Source: Ditylenchus dipsaci (lineage: Eukaryota > Nematoda > Chromadorea > Rhabditida > Anguinidae). From it: a stretch of 64,000 nucleotides of DNA. The translations under genes and the position numbers were made by a program. Shown in pieces: positions 44,521-55,456 of the stretch. How positions within the stretch are numbered: the first letter of the stretch is position 1; every line of letters begins with the position of its first letter. The notes beneath the pieces were generated by a model. That model saw only the letters and a program-made list of their open reading frames with translations, did not search any database and was not told the origin of the DNA. The DNA lies in assembly GCA_004194705.1 (NCBI GenBank), contig SADC01001171.1, forward strand, positions 1 to 64,000. Reading direction: 5' to 3'.

Positions 44521-45548
44521 CAGGGTGTTTTCATAAAAGGATACAATTTTAATGAAAAATGTACCGGGTGTTTTAGAATAAACGTCCTACTGTAGTTCGT
44601 TTTTGCCGTAACTTTTTGAATTCGCGGTTTTTCGCTGAGGTTTTTTTTTATTCAAAAGAGCTGAGTCTGGCAATTTGTTGGTATCAAACATGCTCATAAC
44701 ACTTTATCCGAACCATCAACAAATTCAACAAAACAAATAAACATTAATTTCAACAAAATTGTTGGTTGTCGAGAATGTTCGAAGCTGAAAGAGTTGAAAG
44801 TCAAATATGAAAGTCAAAAGAAAAAACCAGCTTTCGATCCAGGTTGGTTGATGGTTTGTTCTTTGACCTTCGAAGACTTTCTTTAACATTGATCTTTGAC
44901 TTTCAGCTTTTTCAGCTAAGAAGATCCTCAACAATTTATTGAAATTGATGTTGATTTATTTTGTTTAATTTGTTAATGATTCGGATGAAGTGTTATGGGT
45001 AGGGTTGGGCAATTTACCGGTAAAATACTTTTGGAGTAACTAACCGGGTAATTAACCGAGTAATTACACGTTAATTACTTGAAGGTATGCTAAATACTAC
45101 TGCTAAAAATGGCAGGTCGCAACACGGCTTAGTAAATCAAACGGTCAAAAGAGTCAAACACAGTAAAAAAACAAGTGATAGACACCAAGCGAGCGATAAA
45201 ATACGAGACAGACGACCGTACCGCATAAACAAAATAATTCGAAATGAAAACTCTGATCTCTAACTGAGATCTCTCCTATATTTTTACGAGAGTTCAAAAA
45301 GTATTTGTCCGATTTTTTGTTGCCGGTCAAATACTCGAAGTAATTAGCAGTAATTAGCGAGTAATTACTCGGCTAATTACTCGGTTAATTACTCGTTGGC
45401 CAACTCTAGTTATCGGCATCTTTTGTATCAACAAAATGTCCAAACTCGGCTCTTTTTAATTAAGAAAATTCGAAAACTTACGGCAAAACAAACTAGGCCG
45501 TTTATAAAAAACACCCTATACATTTTTCATTAAAACTGTGATCTTTTA
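44521..45548. mobile_element. Foldback DNA element with long inverted termini
   Basis: Left GGGTGTTTTCATAAAAGG...AATGAAAAATGTA and right TACATTTTTCATTAAAACTG...; inner arms with TTGCCGTAACTTTTTGAATT. A second palindrome is centred near 44840. Interrupted by the hAT-type MITE at 45000-45408. Confidence 0.7.
45000..45408. mobile_element. hAT-type MITE, TAATTACTCGG array
   Basis: Flanks GTTATGGG / GTTATCGG (7 of 8). Starts TAGGGTTGGGCAATTTACC and ends GTTGGCCAACTCTA. Subterminal TAATTACTCGG and TAATTACCGAG units. Confidence 0.88.
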
Positions 45549-45600
45549 GTAAATACAGCGCACGCTCGATATAACATAACTTGGTTCTATTGACTTTTAG

Positions 45601-46125
45601 GTCCTCGCTTTATTGAAATTGATGAGTCATCTATATGCAAACGCAAATACAATCGCGCCGGCGACGAATAGGTACAAGTCAATGGGTGTTCGGTGGAGTT
45701 GAATGGGGGAATGGTGGCCTAGCATTTGCCTGCCGGGTTCCAGATCGCAAAAAGAAGACCCTTCTTCGCATCATCAAAAAGAAGATTCGGCCGGGCACAA
45801 CAATCATCAGTGACGAGTGGCCTGCATATCGAACATTGGGAAAGCAGCCAGTCGCTCGGTAGGTTACAAGCATTTCACCATTTGCCACAAGCGGCAATTT
45901 GCGAGAACTGTCGTCGAAGAAGGAGAGAATTTCCGGATCCACACGAACAAGTGCGAAGGTCAATGGGCTCATATGAAACACAAGGTCAAAAGGCTCTACG
46001 GTACAAGCGACGCTAATATGGCCGGCTACGTACAAGAAGCTGTGTTTCGCCAGAACTGCCGAGCTAAAGGATGGGATATCTGCTGTAAATTCGTTCTCCA
46101 AATATCTTTGATCTATAATGTTTAG
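45601..46125 (+). pseudogene. Merlin (ISXO2-like) transposase remnant
   Basis: Text in order: FIEIDESSICKRKYNRAGDE, then SQWVFGGVEWGNGG, TTIISDEWPAYRTLG, then HTNKCEGQWAHMKHKVKRL and a tail with VQEAVFRQNC. The IDES, ISDEW and CEGQW blocks carry the three catalytic acidic residues of ISXO2-like (Merlin/IS1595) transposases. The frame breaks after AGDE and again near 45846. No N-terminal part or Merlin termini were recognised, so this is a 3' fragment that cannot move by itself. Confidence 0.88.
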
Positions 46126-46199
46126 TTCTGGGTCTGTGTAGCTGTGTATTTAAGTATAAACGCGTTTAAATGAATCGTAGGCTATTTGGAAACACAATA

Positions 46200-46500
46200 A
46201 ATAACAACGAGACCATGGGACAAAAAATTTGAAAAAAATCCAAAGGGGGGACCAAGGCAAATTTGGGAGGACCTAAAGATCAACAGAGCCCATAACTTTT
46301 ATGAAAAATAGCGAAAACAAATGATTGAAAAGGTCAGCTTCAGGACCAAGGCGAAATTCTGGGAGTTGGTGTTCTTTACTTTAGCCCCATTTTAAACTGT
46401 GCTTAACATAGGCCAGTGTATGTTACGACGGACTTTGAACAGTGTTCTGAACTGCAAAAGAGGAAAAAAAAAACTGTTTAAGTACTTTACAGGAGTCAGA
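46200..46500. repeat. Foldback family (TATGTTACGACGGACT) copy
   Basis: Contains GGGGGACCAAGGCAAATTT, CATAGGCCAGTGTATGTTA and similar blocks shared with 4990-5470. Confidence 0.5.
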
Positions 46501-46518
46501 AAAATCGCAAAGTGATTA

Positions 46519-46654
46519 CAGTCCACCCTTCATTTAATGTCAGTCAAAAAAGACCAATTTGGTCGGCTTTGACTGAATTCAGATTCAGCGTCACTCTCGA
46601 TTTAATATTATCTTAGCACTGGCTATAAGAGCGACGTTAAATCGAGGTTGACTG
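46519..46654. mobile_element. Pogo-like MITE
   Basis: TA-flanked. CAGTCCACCCTTCATTTAAT and the inverse TTAAATCGAGGTTGACTG. Confidence 0.85.
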
Positions 46655-48340
46655 TACAGCAAAATGTAAGTGGGTATGTAAAAAAGCAGCTTCGTTTAGA
46701 AAAAGAAGCTCAATGTATAATGCATTTTTTCGTGGTCTCAAGATTTAGCAAAAACAGAAACGCTGGAGCTGTGATTTGAATCTGCGAGAATTTTATTCAG
46801 TACCGGAACTTGGCGGATGGCTATCAAGTGACGACAATTTTTGATCAAACCTTTGAAACTTTTTTTTTTAAATCGACAGTCTAGATTAGATTCGAAGATT
46901 GTCCAGACAGCTTAGATATTGGCTTTTTGAGTAGACCACACAGTAAATTCTTTCTACTTGCCGACTTTAAAAAGTATCTAATATACCTGAAATTTTTTGA
47001 ACTTGATCTCAACGGATTCGGATCCAGAACGAGATTTGAATAAGCCATATTCATATTCCCGCAGGACACGGAACACAAGACAGGTGCCCCAAAGCCACGG
47101 TACACGTCTTTTCTCAATCCGGACAGCAGATTTCAGGTTAAATCAATCCTGCTCTACACGGCACAACTAATAAATATACCGCGGGCAAATCTGGGGATTT
47201 GTCCCGCGGGATATTGACCTGCGTAACAGCCTAAACCGTATTCAGTAGTGATTCAGGCAAATCTATTATTCCTATGTTGTAGAGCATGGTTGATTTTCTC
47301 ATGGATTTGATAAAGTCGGTGAAAAATGATCGCTGGGAGCCGAGATAGAGACAAAAAAGTTTGAAAAATTGTCCCGTGCCCGCGCGGGAATATGAATGGG
47401 GCTATAGTAATTTCTTTCTAAAAAATTCACTGTCGAAATTGTCGTTTTTTCAAATCAAAGGTTTCAAAGGTTAGTTAAAAATGGTCGTCAATTAATATTT
47501 TGCAGAATATTCTGCCTTCTAAAAAACTGATATCTTCTTAAGCAGAAATAAAATGATCAGTATACAAATTATTACTGACTTTTATTTGATATGGACTAAC
47601 TAAAACTAATTGTCTAAAATAATGATTCACGGAATTTTTCAAACTTTTTTTAATATAGCGATCTGCCAAAGCAAAGAGAACAGTCATAGTTTTGATGGAT
47701 AAATCGTAAGTGATTGCCGGAAGTGTAAAATAGATACAGTCAAACCTCGATATAGTGCACCTCCCGGGTTTGCCAGACTTGCGGACAATATTTTGACGTG
47801 ATTATTGCGGACAAAGCTTTGCGGATGAGGTTTTGCGCCTCAACTTTTGCGCATCAAATCTTGCGTACGCAACATTTGCGGACGAACATTTGCGGACGAG
47901 AACTTCCGCTACTGGAATATACCTCACCCAATAATTTAGGCTTAGGCTTTCGATTAGGCTCAGTCCCGTAGGCTTAGGCCCAGGGCCTGGCTATTACTAA
48001 CAAGGGCTTTTGCACAACTTTTTTCTTCAAAATGGTGGTTCTAGGTACCCTCCAAAAATGATTGGAGAAAGTATATCGCAGTAGATTTTTGGGAGGGTAT
48101 TTTCCAGTAGCGTCCATTTTTCAATTGCAAAAAATGGCTAAAAACCACAGGAGGACCAAGCAAACGAAAAACTAGCGCAAACGAAATTTTCGAAAAATGT
48201 CCTTCCCCACACTTTTTTTTGCCGTTTCTATCGTTTTTAGGGCATATGAAATACTTGAAATACCTGAAAAAACGCATTTTTGGGCTACCCCAAATAGTGT
48301 AACACATGCCCAGGTTTCAAACTAAATTTTTTTGCGAGCA
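46655..48340. other. Repeat-rich stretch without genes
   Basis: A truncated pogo-like end CAGTCAAACCTCGATATAG at 47737 runs into a TTGCGGAC / TTTGCGGACGA array (47776-47915). A foldback relative of 13240-13455 follows at 47920-48115. No gene seen. Confidence 0.5.
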
Positions 48341-48408
48341 ACTTTTTTTATAAAATACTTTTATTGTCACATCACACATTCATATCTTTATATCCTCACT
48401 GTTATTCA

Positions 48409-49354
48409 TTATTTTTGAGGCAAAATTACAGCTGTGACATTAATTTTTGCATTAGACTGTTGAATTTGAAGTGATGAGTTGCCCCAGTTCGGGTTTACTT
48501 GGACTTGAACAGTGGAATCGACATTGCCAACCATCATGGTAGAGTTCCATCCTCTGGTAGCCACTAATAGCACCACACTAGTTGAGTTCATACCACTATG
48601 CACAACCACAGACGAGTTCCAATTGTTTTTAGCTATAACCGTCAAGGTGGTGTTTGAGCCTGGCGCCTCATGCAAATGCAGAGTGGAATTGATTTCACAC
48701 ACACTAATATTAGGTCTACTGTAAGCATTAGAGAAGAGGTGCACTGAAGAGCTGCGATTGAGCTGGCCATTTACTTGAAGGTTTAAGTTGGAATCAGCGT
48801 TGAAGATATAAAAGTTAGCATTGTGTAGTGACTCATTACCAGAAACAAAAAGATACTGGAATTAGCCACAGCAGTGTCATTTAAGTAAATAGAAGTGTTT
48901 GTATGACTAGCGGAATGAACGTAGACAGTGGAGTTCCAGCCAGCATTCATAAAAATAGAAGAATTGGAGCCAGGAGTGGTGTAAAAGTGGAGCGAAGAAT
49001 TGTGACCAGCGTTATTGTTTATAGACACACTAGAATTGGTGTAGATGGAAGAAATAGAGTGATTGCCTTGATGACAGTAAAAGACAGTAAAAATTCGAAG
49101 CTATTAAAGGCAAGGCCACTAATAGTCAAATTGTTGCCATAGACAATAGCGCTGGTATGAGCATTAGGGGACGCTCGAAGACTGACATTGGATTGGGTGT
49201 TGTAGACATGGATAATGTGCTTACCACCTGATTGAAGGTTTAACAGACCTTGCTCTCCAAACACCTGATGCTCATGATTGCGATCAATAGCTGATGCATT
49301 AAGGAAGACTAAAAAGCTGACCAAAAAAACAATAGTCTGAAAGTTAGAGCTCAT
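48409..49354 (-). CDS. Secreted repeat protein with one N-glycosylation sequon per beta-strand
   Basis: ATG at 49354 begins a signal peptide (FQTIVFLVSFLVFLNASA). A 54-nt GT-AG intron (49119-49066) joins LTI to SNHSISSIYTN in frame. The rest consists of short units of about 9-14 residues with the pattern N-[ST]-[ST]-hydrophobic-x-hydrophobic, then a G/P/N turn, for example NSSIFMNAGW, NSTVYVHSASHT, NSSVVVHSGM and NSSLQIQQSNAK. Roughly 20 NxS/T sequons occur in about 295 residues. A short-period beta-solenoid with glycans stacked on one face is my inference. There are very few cysteines and no membrane anchor is visible. One base appears missing near 48850 in a T-rich run. Upstream is TATAAAA (minus strand, about 49395), and downstream AATAAA at 48365-48360, 44 nt after the stop. 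I cannot place it in any family. Confidence 0.7.
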
Positions 49355-49388
49355 GTTCAAGTGAATGCTTAATCTTTAGAACATTCGC

Positions 49389-49395
49389 TTTTATA
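49389..49395 (-). promoter_or_regulatory. TATA-like box of the secreted repeat gene
   Basis: TATAAAA lies on the minus strand 35 nt upstream of the chosen ATG at 49354, a fitting spacing for a short 5' UTR. Confidence 0.5.
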
Positions 49396-49513
49396 TCTAT
49401 AGTCTGAATACTTTGTTGTCTACTAGTTCACAAAAGTGCTACTGATAAGCAATTTTTGTCATCACATTTATAATACACGGTGTTTCGAAAAATTCTAACA
49501 CTTTTGAAGGGTA

Positions 49514-50053
49514 CAGGACGTTTCACCGCCACTAATTCACCGCCAGTATATTTCACCGCCACTAATTTGACCGCCGTCTAAATTGACCGTCAGCCAAATT
49601 TTGACGGCCGCTTAAATTGACCGTCAGTCATATTTCGACCGCCAGCATATTTATACCAATTTTAAGATCTGAACTTTTGTATTTTTTTTAAGTTTTTAAC
49701 CAAATGTCAGCTAAATTTCGGTACTAAAACTTTTGGAAAAATAAAACAATAATAGATGTAAACTTCAAAGGGCGCTGATTTGGTGATGAAAGACGTGTCA
49801 GATTATCACCAAAAGAGCGCTTTTTAAAATTTAAATTAATTTTTTTTCAAAAGTTTTAGTACCAAAGTGTAGCTGACACTCAGGGCTACAATTTAGTTAC
49901 ACATCTTTTTGAAAAATTGAAGTAGTTCAGATCTAAAAATTGGCGGTCAAAATTTGGCTGGCGGTCAATTTAGGCGCGGTCAAGTTAGTGGCGATGAAAT
50001 CAGTGGCGCTGAAAAGAGGCTGGCGGTCAATTTAGTGGCGGTGAAACGTCCTG
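49514..50053. mobile_element. TA-flanked foldback with TTTCACCGCCACTAA arrays
   Basis: Ends CAGGACGTTTCACCGCCAC and GTGGCGGTGAAACGTCCTG, with TA on both sides. Inner units AAATTGACCGTCAGCC and the inverse. It sits inside another element whose ends are near 49480 and 50370. Confidence 0.85.
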
Positions 50054-50377
50054 TACTTTTTAAGGGTCATAAATTTTCCAGATTATTCTTTTTCGAAGAT
50101 CTGTTTTTACCAATCGATTTCTTAAAATGTAAAATGTCAAAAACACGATTTTCGCTTGGTCCCCTCTGGTTTGGGTTTTGCCTATCCAGGGGCCACCCAG
50201 TGACCAGGATCGAAACTACAAGGAGACCAAGCAAATATCGTATTTGCGACATTTCACACTTTATAAATATTGTCGGCAATAAAAATCGATCTCTAAAAAC
50301 AGAGTTTCGACAAAAGACCTAGAAAAAAATTATGACCATTTTGAAATGGGAATTTCTTGTCACACCCTGTATTTAGC

Positions 50378-50660
50378 ACTGGTATTATTTTTTAATCTTT
50401 ACAAGAATTTTTTTTTAAATTAGGCGTGGTCTTGTGCACGGAATGTTATAAGCGAAAATTTTATTGACGATGAGAAGAACTGTAATTACTTAACTTATCT
50501 GGGTTGCTGCTCGACCTTTAAAATGGTAAATGACCACACCCAGATAAGTTAAGTAATCACAGTTTTCTCATGGTCAATAAAATTTTCGCTTATAACATTT
50601 CATGCACAAGACCACGCCTAATTAAAAAAATTCTTGTAATGATTAAAAAATAATACCAGT
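50378..50660. repeat. Near-perfect palindrome between head-to-head transposon ends
   Basis: ACTGGTATTATTTTTTAATC to GATTAAAAAATAATACCAGT. The arms include AGGCGTGGTCTTGTGCA and TAAGTTAAGTAATCACAG. On its two sides are mirrored ends TTGTCACACCCTGTA and TACAGGGTGTGACAA. Confidence 0.85.
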
Positions 50661-50759
50661 GGTAATACAGGGTGTGACAAGAAATTCCCCTATTTCGAAA
50701 TGGTCATATTTTTTTCTAGCTCGTTTTTCGAAATTCTGTTTTTACAAATTGATTTTTCT

Positions 50760-51010
50760 CACTGACAATATTCGGGCGAGCGGGGAGTTGGCCAGTCGTT
50801 TTTTGGCCAAGCTTCGTCACAAGGCAAATTTGATTATGGCAAATAATCTTTTTCAACCAGCCTTGGTGTTCCGCCAGTCGGACTTTGGCTAATCTTTTGT
50901 TTCAGCCAATCCGGTTTTGGCCAATATAATGATTCTGTCAATCGCGTTTGTGCCAATCGTTCACTTGTACCAGTCGAGTTTTGGCCAATATTATACTTCC
51001 GCCAATCAAG
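50760..51010. repeat. TTTGGCCAATCG array
   Basis: Degenerate units of TTTTGGCCAATCG / CGCCAGTCG across 250 bp, resembling the subterminal arrays elsewhere. No partner end found. Confidence 0.6.
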
Positions 51011-51057
51011 TTTGTTTTTCTTTTAGACTAAATTAGGCTTTTACCTACTTTTACCTA

Positions 51058-51655
51058 ATCTGTGGCGATCCAGATGGATCACCACAGATTTTCAAGTGGT
51101 GCGCCATGATCCTTATACTACACCTACGCTCATAATATACTATAATTTCGATAATCGAATATTTGTTGTCTTGAGAGGAATTCAAAATTTGACTTTTCAA
51201 TTTTAAAAGAGTTTTACATGCAAATTAACCATGCTGAACATGAATCCGGTGTCTGAATTGAGGTTTTCTGTAGTAAAAAAAAGTTATGAGAAACTTGTGT
51301 TACGACTTATATATTAATTTAGTATATTTTGTCACAATTTGATCACAAAATGTTGCTTCATATAATGTCAAAATAATTGCCAGATCCTGTTCGTACTTTT
51401 TTATATGAAAATTTAGCTATATGTCATCTCTAAACAAAGTTATGGCTTGTAGAAAGTGGAAGTAGGACATTACGAAAATCCCTACCCCAGCAAACAAATG
51501 GTGATTTTTCCCAACTTTGCAAACAAAAAGAGCTTGTGCTTATAATCATTCGAAAGCTGGATTCCTTTCAATCATTTGAGTATATTATGAGCGTAGGTGT
51601 AGTATGAGGATCATGGCGCAATACTTGAAAATCTGTGGGTATCCATCTGGATTTT
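51058..51655. mobile_element. Inverted-repeat element with about 90-bp termini
   Basis: CAGATGGATCACCACAGATT...ACTACACCTACGCTCATAA is mirrored at 51585-51650. The internal 400 bp is AT-rich without a frame. Confidence 0.75.
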
Positions 51656-51794
51656 GACCGCTTCTCGATTTGATCGCTTAGCTACTCGACCCGCTTTCAC
51701 CAACTTGGTCAATGATTGAAGCAAAAAGGACCCGCGCCATCGTCTTCAGCATGAGTTTTTTCCAGAGTGTCAGTTGTATGAGTTTCTGAAAATA

Positions 51795-52027
51795 TACCGT
51801 ATTTCCTTTAATTGCCCCCCAGGCGCCAATTAAAAGCATGAATTTTTTTCAAACTTCAAGTGCTTCAAAACTCTCGTTTTTATTTACTGTTTGAGCTGTG
51901 TGAAAAGTGCCTGTTAGATTTTTGAAATCCCTCGCAGGCACTAGTTAGACAGCTCAAACAGTAGATGAAAACAGGATTTTCAGACAACTTGAAGTTAGGG
52001 GGGGGGGCAATTAGAGGAAATACGGTA
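51795..52027. mobile_element. TA-flanked CCGTATTTCC-type MITE
   Basis: TACCGTATTTCCTTTAATTG and CAATTAGAGGAAATACGGTA. The inner arms AACTTCAAGTG and CTAACTTGAAG-like sequences are inverted. Confidence 0.85.
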
Positions 52028-52264
52028 TGTATGATTCACGGCACTAATGATTATACGAATTTGACATCCACGATCGACTGACAAAGGTGTCATAGACCTC
52101 TCATGGCTCTCTCAAACCAGTAAAACTGACACTAAAATCTTATTCAGTAACCAAAATTACCCTTACGACTGATAAAATCGTATAAGATAGCAAGAACAAA
52201 AATAGGGGGCACTTTTCAGTAATTAGGAGGCTAAATAAAATACCATCCGTTGTTTCAAGGGGGT

Positions 52265-52530
52265 TACCGTATTTTATCTATTAAACGCACCCTCTTCAAT
52301 AAACGCCCCCTCTCTAATAAACGCCCCCCTTCAGTGACCTATATCTCAGCCAAAAAATAATAATTTTGCAAATCTGTTTTTTGCGTTTTCTTAATTAGCA
52401 CGAGTTTACCTAATTCCACTTTTCAGATTTTGGTTGAGCACCCAAAAATCTCAAAATCGAAACAATCTTTTCCGATTTTTTAAGGGTTGAAAAATAACTC
52501 CCCGGGGCGTTCAATAGAGAAAATACGGTA
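52265..52530. mobile_element. TA-flanked CCGTATTTTA-type MITE
   Basis: TACCGTATTTTATCTATTAA and AATAGAGAAAATACGGTA, with repeated AATAAACGCCCCC units near the left end. Confidence 0.85.
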
Positions 52531-53137
52531 TTTAAGGTATGTTTTGTCTTGAAGGGAAGACATGTCATTTCGATAATTTGACCTGTTTTTCGTTCCCTAT
52601 CCACCTCGAAAGTAGGTAGGTACCTGAGTATCCACCTACAAGCCCGAAAATTCTGAATTACGTAAAAGTTAAATAAATTTTGATAGTACCAAAATAACAA
52701 ATTTACTGAAACCTCAGTATTAGGGTAGCTACGTGCCCTAAATAAATACCTATTTTCAGGACCAGAAAATAGTATGCCAGGATATCCTTACCTTATTTAT
52801 ATGGACATCTGCTCAGCGTGATGGTAAATCTTTAGTCCTTCCCTACTCTTTTTTTTTTCGAAAAATGACTCAAGACCATCTTCTGAACTACTTTTCACTG
52901 CTTAAAAAAATTTCAATCTTTTTACCCCTGAAATTTGTGACGGGGGGCGTGCCACCAAAAATTTTTAGGCCATTTTACCTACACCGTTTTAAAAAATTTC
53001 AAGTCCATTTTACCTGCATCGTTTTAAAAAATCTGAAGTGGGGCACCAATAAAGGAAAATATCTAAAACACTGGAAAAATCAGTATTATATTTTGCGGGT
53101 CTGACCTAGTGTTACTGGGTTTTCGAAGTGTCGTGTC

Positions 53138-54239
53138 TAGGGTTATCGACTCGACGCGTCGAATTCGACTTTTCACGTTGAAAAGTCGAAATTTTTCGAC
53201 TTTCGACATTCGACCCGACGCGTCGATTCGAATATTTTGACACGTTGCTTTTCGTCTCAACACCTAAAATTTCTAACTTTCCAAAACAAGGTTTTTCTTC
53301 CGCTGCAGTCGAATAATGATGACCACTAGCTCGGGGCCGCCTTTCGGTGGACCACCCTCGCCTTGGTCAAGCTGCTAATTAAATTTATTAATCAAGCTGC
53401 TCAATTCTCTTCTCACCTACCTACTCTCCTGGCTGACCTACCAACTTTTGGGGCTCCCTTCTTACTCTCCTACCTGAGTTAACTTTCGGCATACCTCTCA
53501 TTTACCCGGCACCCCTAGTCTCTCTCATGGCCGATCTACCTATTCTCAGGGCACCACTATCTGCGCTTCTACTTACTGACTATTCTGGTACACCTACATA
53601 CACTTCTTGCCCACCTAGCACCTTTCTGGCTCACCTTATTCCCTGTCCTGGCTCACCTATTCATGCTCGTTGCTCACCTTCCTTTACTGAATGTCGCACT
53701 TGCGTTCTCGACACACCTACTCACTCGTCTGGCAAACCTACTCACTCTCCTGGCTTTCATACCTACTCTCTCGGATCACCTGCCCACTCTGCAGGTACAA
53801 CTACTCACTCGCCTCTACCCTCTCACCTGGTACTCCTACTCACACACCTGGTAGCTCTACCAACTCAACTGGTACCCTACTCACTCTTCTGGCATACCAA
53901 GCAATTTTAATGAAAAATCAAAAGTGGGGATTGAGCCATATTTTGGCACCGGACTCAGAACTAACTCCACGCGCCACTGACCGGTAGAATACCTGAATAC
54001 TACCATTTCGGTACAGTTAAGTTAGCTTGTCAACGAGAAAGTTGTTGTAATTTGTTGTAGTTGTGATAATTTATAGTTAGGGTAGTGGTTAGACTATATA
54101 CCTGCCAGTTCGGAAAAAATTTGACCTTCAATTTTACGTGTAGAAAAATTTTCGACTTTTGACTCGACTCGACGCATCGAAAATTTCGACTTTTGACTCG
54201 ACTCGACGCGTCGAAAATTTCGACGCGTCGACAACCCTA
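53138..54239. mobile_element. hAT-type element, TCGACTCGACGCG arrays, containing a minisatellite
   Basis: 1.1 kb. Exact duplication GTCGTGTC at 53130-53137 and 54240-54247. Ends TAGGGTTATCGACTCGACG and GACGCGTCGACAACCCTA. Arrays of CGACTCGACGCGTCGAA with TTTTCGAC at both ends. No transposase. Confidence 0.93.
53400..53900. repeat. Pyrimidine-rich minisatellite
   Basis: Degenerate units of about 19-21 bp around CACCTACTCACTCTCCTGG. Open in several frames, which gives spurious Pro/Thr/His/Ser-rich peptides. Confidence 0.8.
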
Positions 54240-54247
54240 GTCGTGTC

Positions 54248-55135
54248 AAATAGATAATTCTGGTCGTGAAATTTTTGCTTTTGTATTTGTACTCAGTTTT
54301 TCTGGACGAATTGGTGTTTAGCATGATCAATTTGCATATGAAAGTGCTCTTTAAAATTAAAAATTATCATTGTTAAATTTCAAATTTCAAAAATATCAAA
54401 CATTTTAATTCGATTTTTTTTTGTCTCGAGTGGAATTTGAAGTTTGACAGTAATTTCTAAACAAAACAGCATTTTTACGAGAAAATCAACCATGCAGAAC
54501 GTGAATTCGATGCAGATTTATAGGTTTGCATATAAATTACTAAAAAACCATCAAAATTATATTAAAAAGACGTACGTCTAAATAGACTTACATCTAATTT
54601 AGACTTAGGTCTAAAATAGACGTGACCTCTAAATAGACTTATGTACACTAGCTAGACTTTAAAGACGTCAAATGCGTCTAATAAAGTCTATTTAAACGCG
54701 AAATAATTGAGATAAGTTACAAAATAAGTGTTAACTTGCCTAAGACATGTTTTGAAAAGGTGGTCTAAAGCACAATGCCAAAAACAAGATTTTTAATCGG
54801 GCGAGGGCTACTATTAGAGGTTTACGATATGTTTTTCAAAGTAGATGAACTCTCGGCACTTATTCACTTCGGGGGACCCCTGCTACAAAAGCCCACTTTT
54901 TTGACAGCAACTCACTGTGCGGATACCACTAAAACTTAAAAGGACGCATATTAAGACACACACACTTGAGTTTCCTCTAAAACATGTACTATCTTAAGGC
55001 TTCGCTCAAGAAAAAACTTGAATTTATATTAGGGGCCCACCGAAGTAAACAAGTGCCGAACTCTCACTCTCGCTGTTCTAAAACTATGATTTTTGTCGAA
55101 AAGGATGAAAATTTCCATCTTCATTTCACGTGCAA
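54248..55135. other. Non-genic stretch
   Basis: AT-rich. A short AGACTTAGGTCTAAAATAGA-type repeat lies at 54570-54670 and a CCGTA-type end remnant near 54805. No gene seen. Confidence 0.4.
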
Positions 55136-55203
55136 ATGTTTTATTGTGTTAAAAAAAATATGGTCTTGTCAATTAGACTATAAATCATAAAAAAGGTTAG
55201 AAA

Positions 55204-55456
55204 TCATGTTATCTTCGCTATTTTTATTTTCATCAAACGAACATCATCTTCTCCTTCCAGGTGAAGCTCAAATTCAGTACCTTTGTGAACATTAACCAAC
55301 TTATAGTGTTCTTGGTGTAAGGCATCGCCTTGGTCAACATCAAAATAACTCAGCAATCCATACTGCTCCATATTGGGGAAAGTAACCATACTTAATGTCA
55401 AAGTTACTTCCAAATCTTGTGCTAAGTTGTCTGGATTCTCAGAGTACAAACACCAT
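55204..55456 (-). CDS. Terminal coding exon, possibly of the F-box-like gene
   Basis: A CCGTTTTCAG acceptor is followed by an open frame from 55456 (WCLYSENPDNLAQDLEVTL ... FDVDQGDALHQEHYKLVNVH ... GTEFELHLEGEDD) to a stop at 55204-55206, with AATAAA about 60 nt downstream (minus strand, 55145-55140). It is acidic, with beta-strand character. It is on the same strand as the pieces at 58.9-59.7 kb and 61.8-61.9 kb and would serve as their last exon, but 3.4 kb of palindromic repeats separate them, so the link is inferred. I do not recognise the domain. Confidence 0.55.

Noticed and set aside
49514..50053. Helitron or LTR fragment
   Set aside because: The clean inverted CAGGACGTTTCACC termini with TA flanks fit a cut-and-paste foldback better; no helicase, TC/CTRR ends or LTRs.
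53527..53987. Overlapping Pro/Thr/Ser/His-rich frames
   Set aside because: They are translations of the minisatellite inside an hAT-type element and are open in three frames because of the repeat unit.
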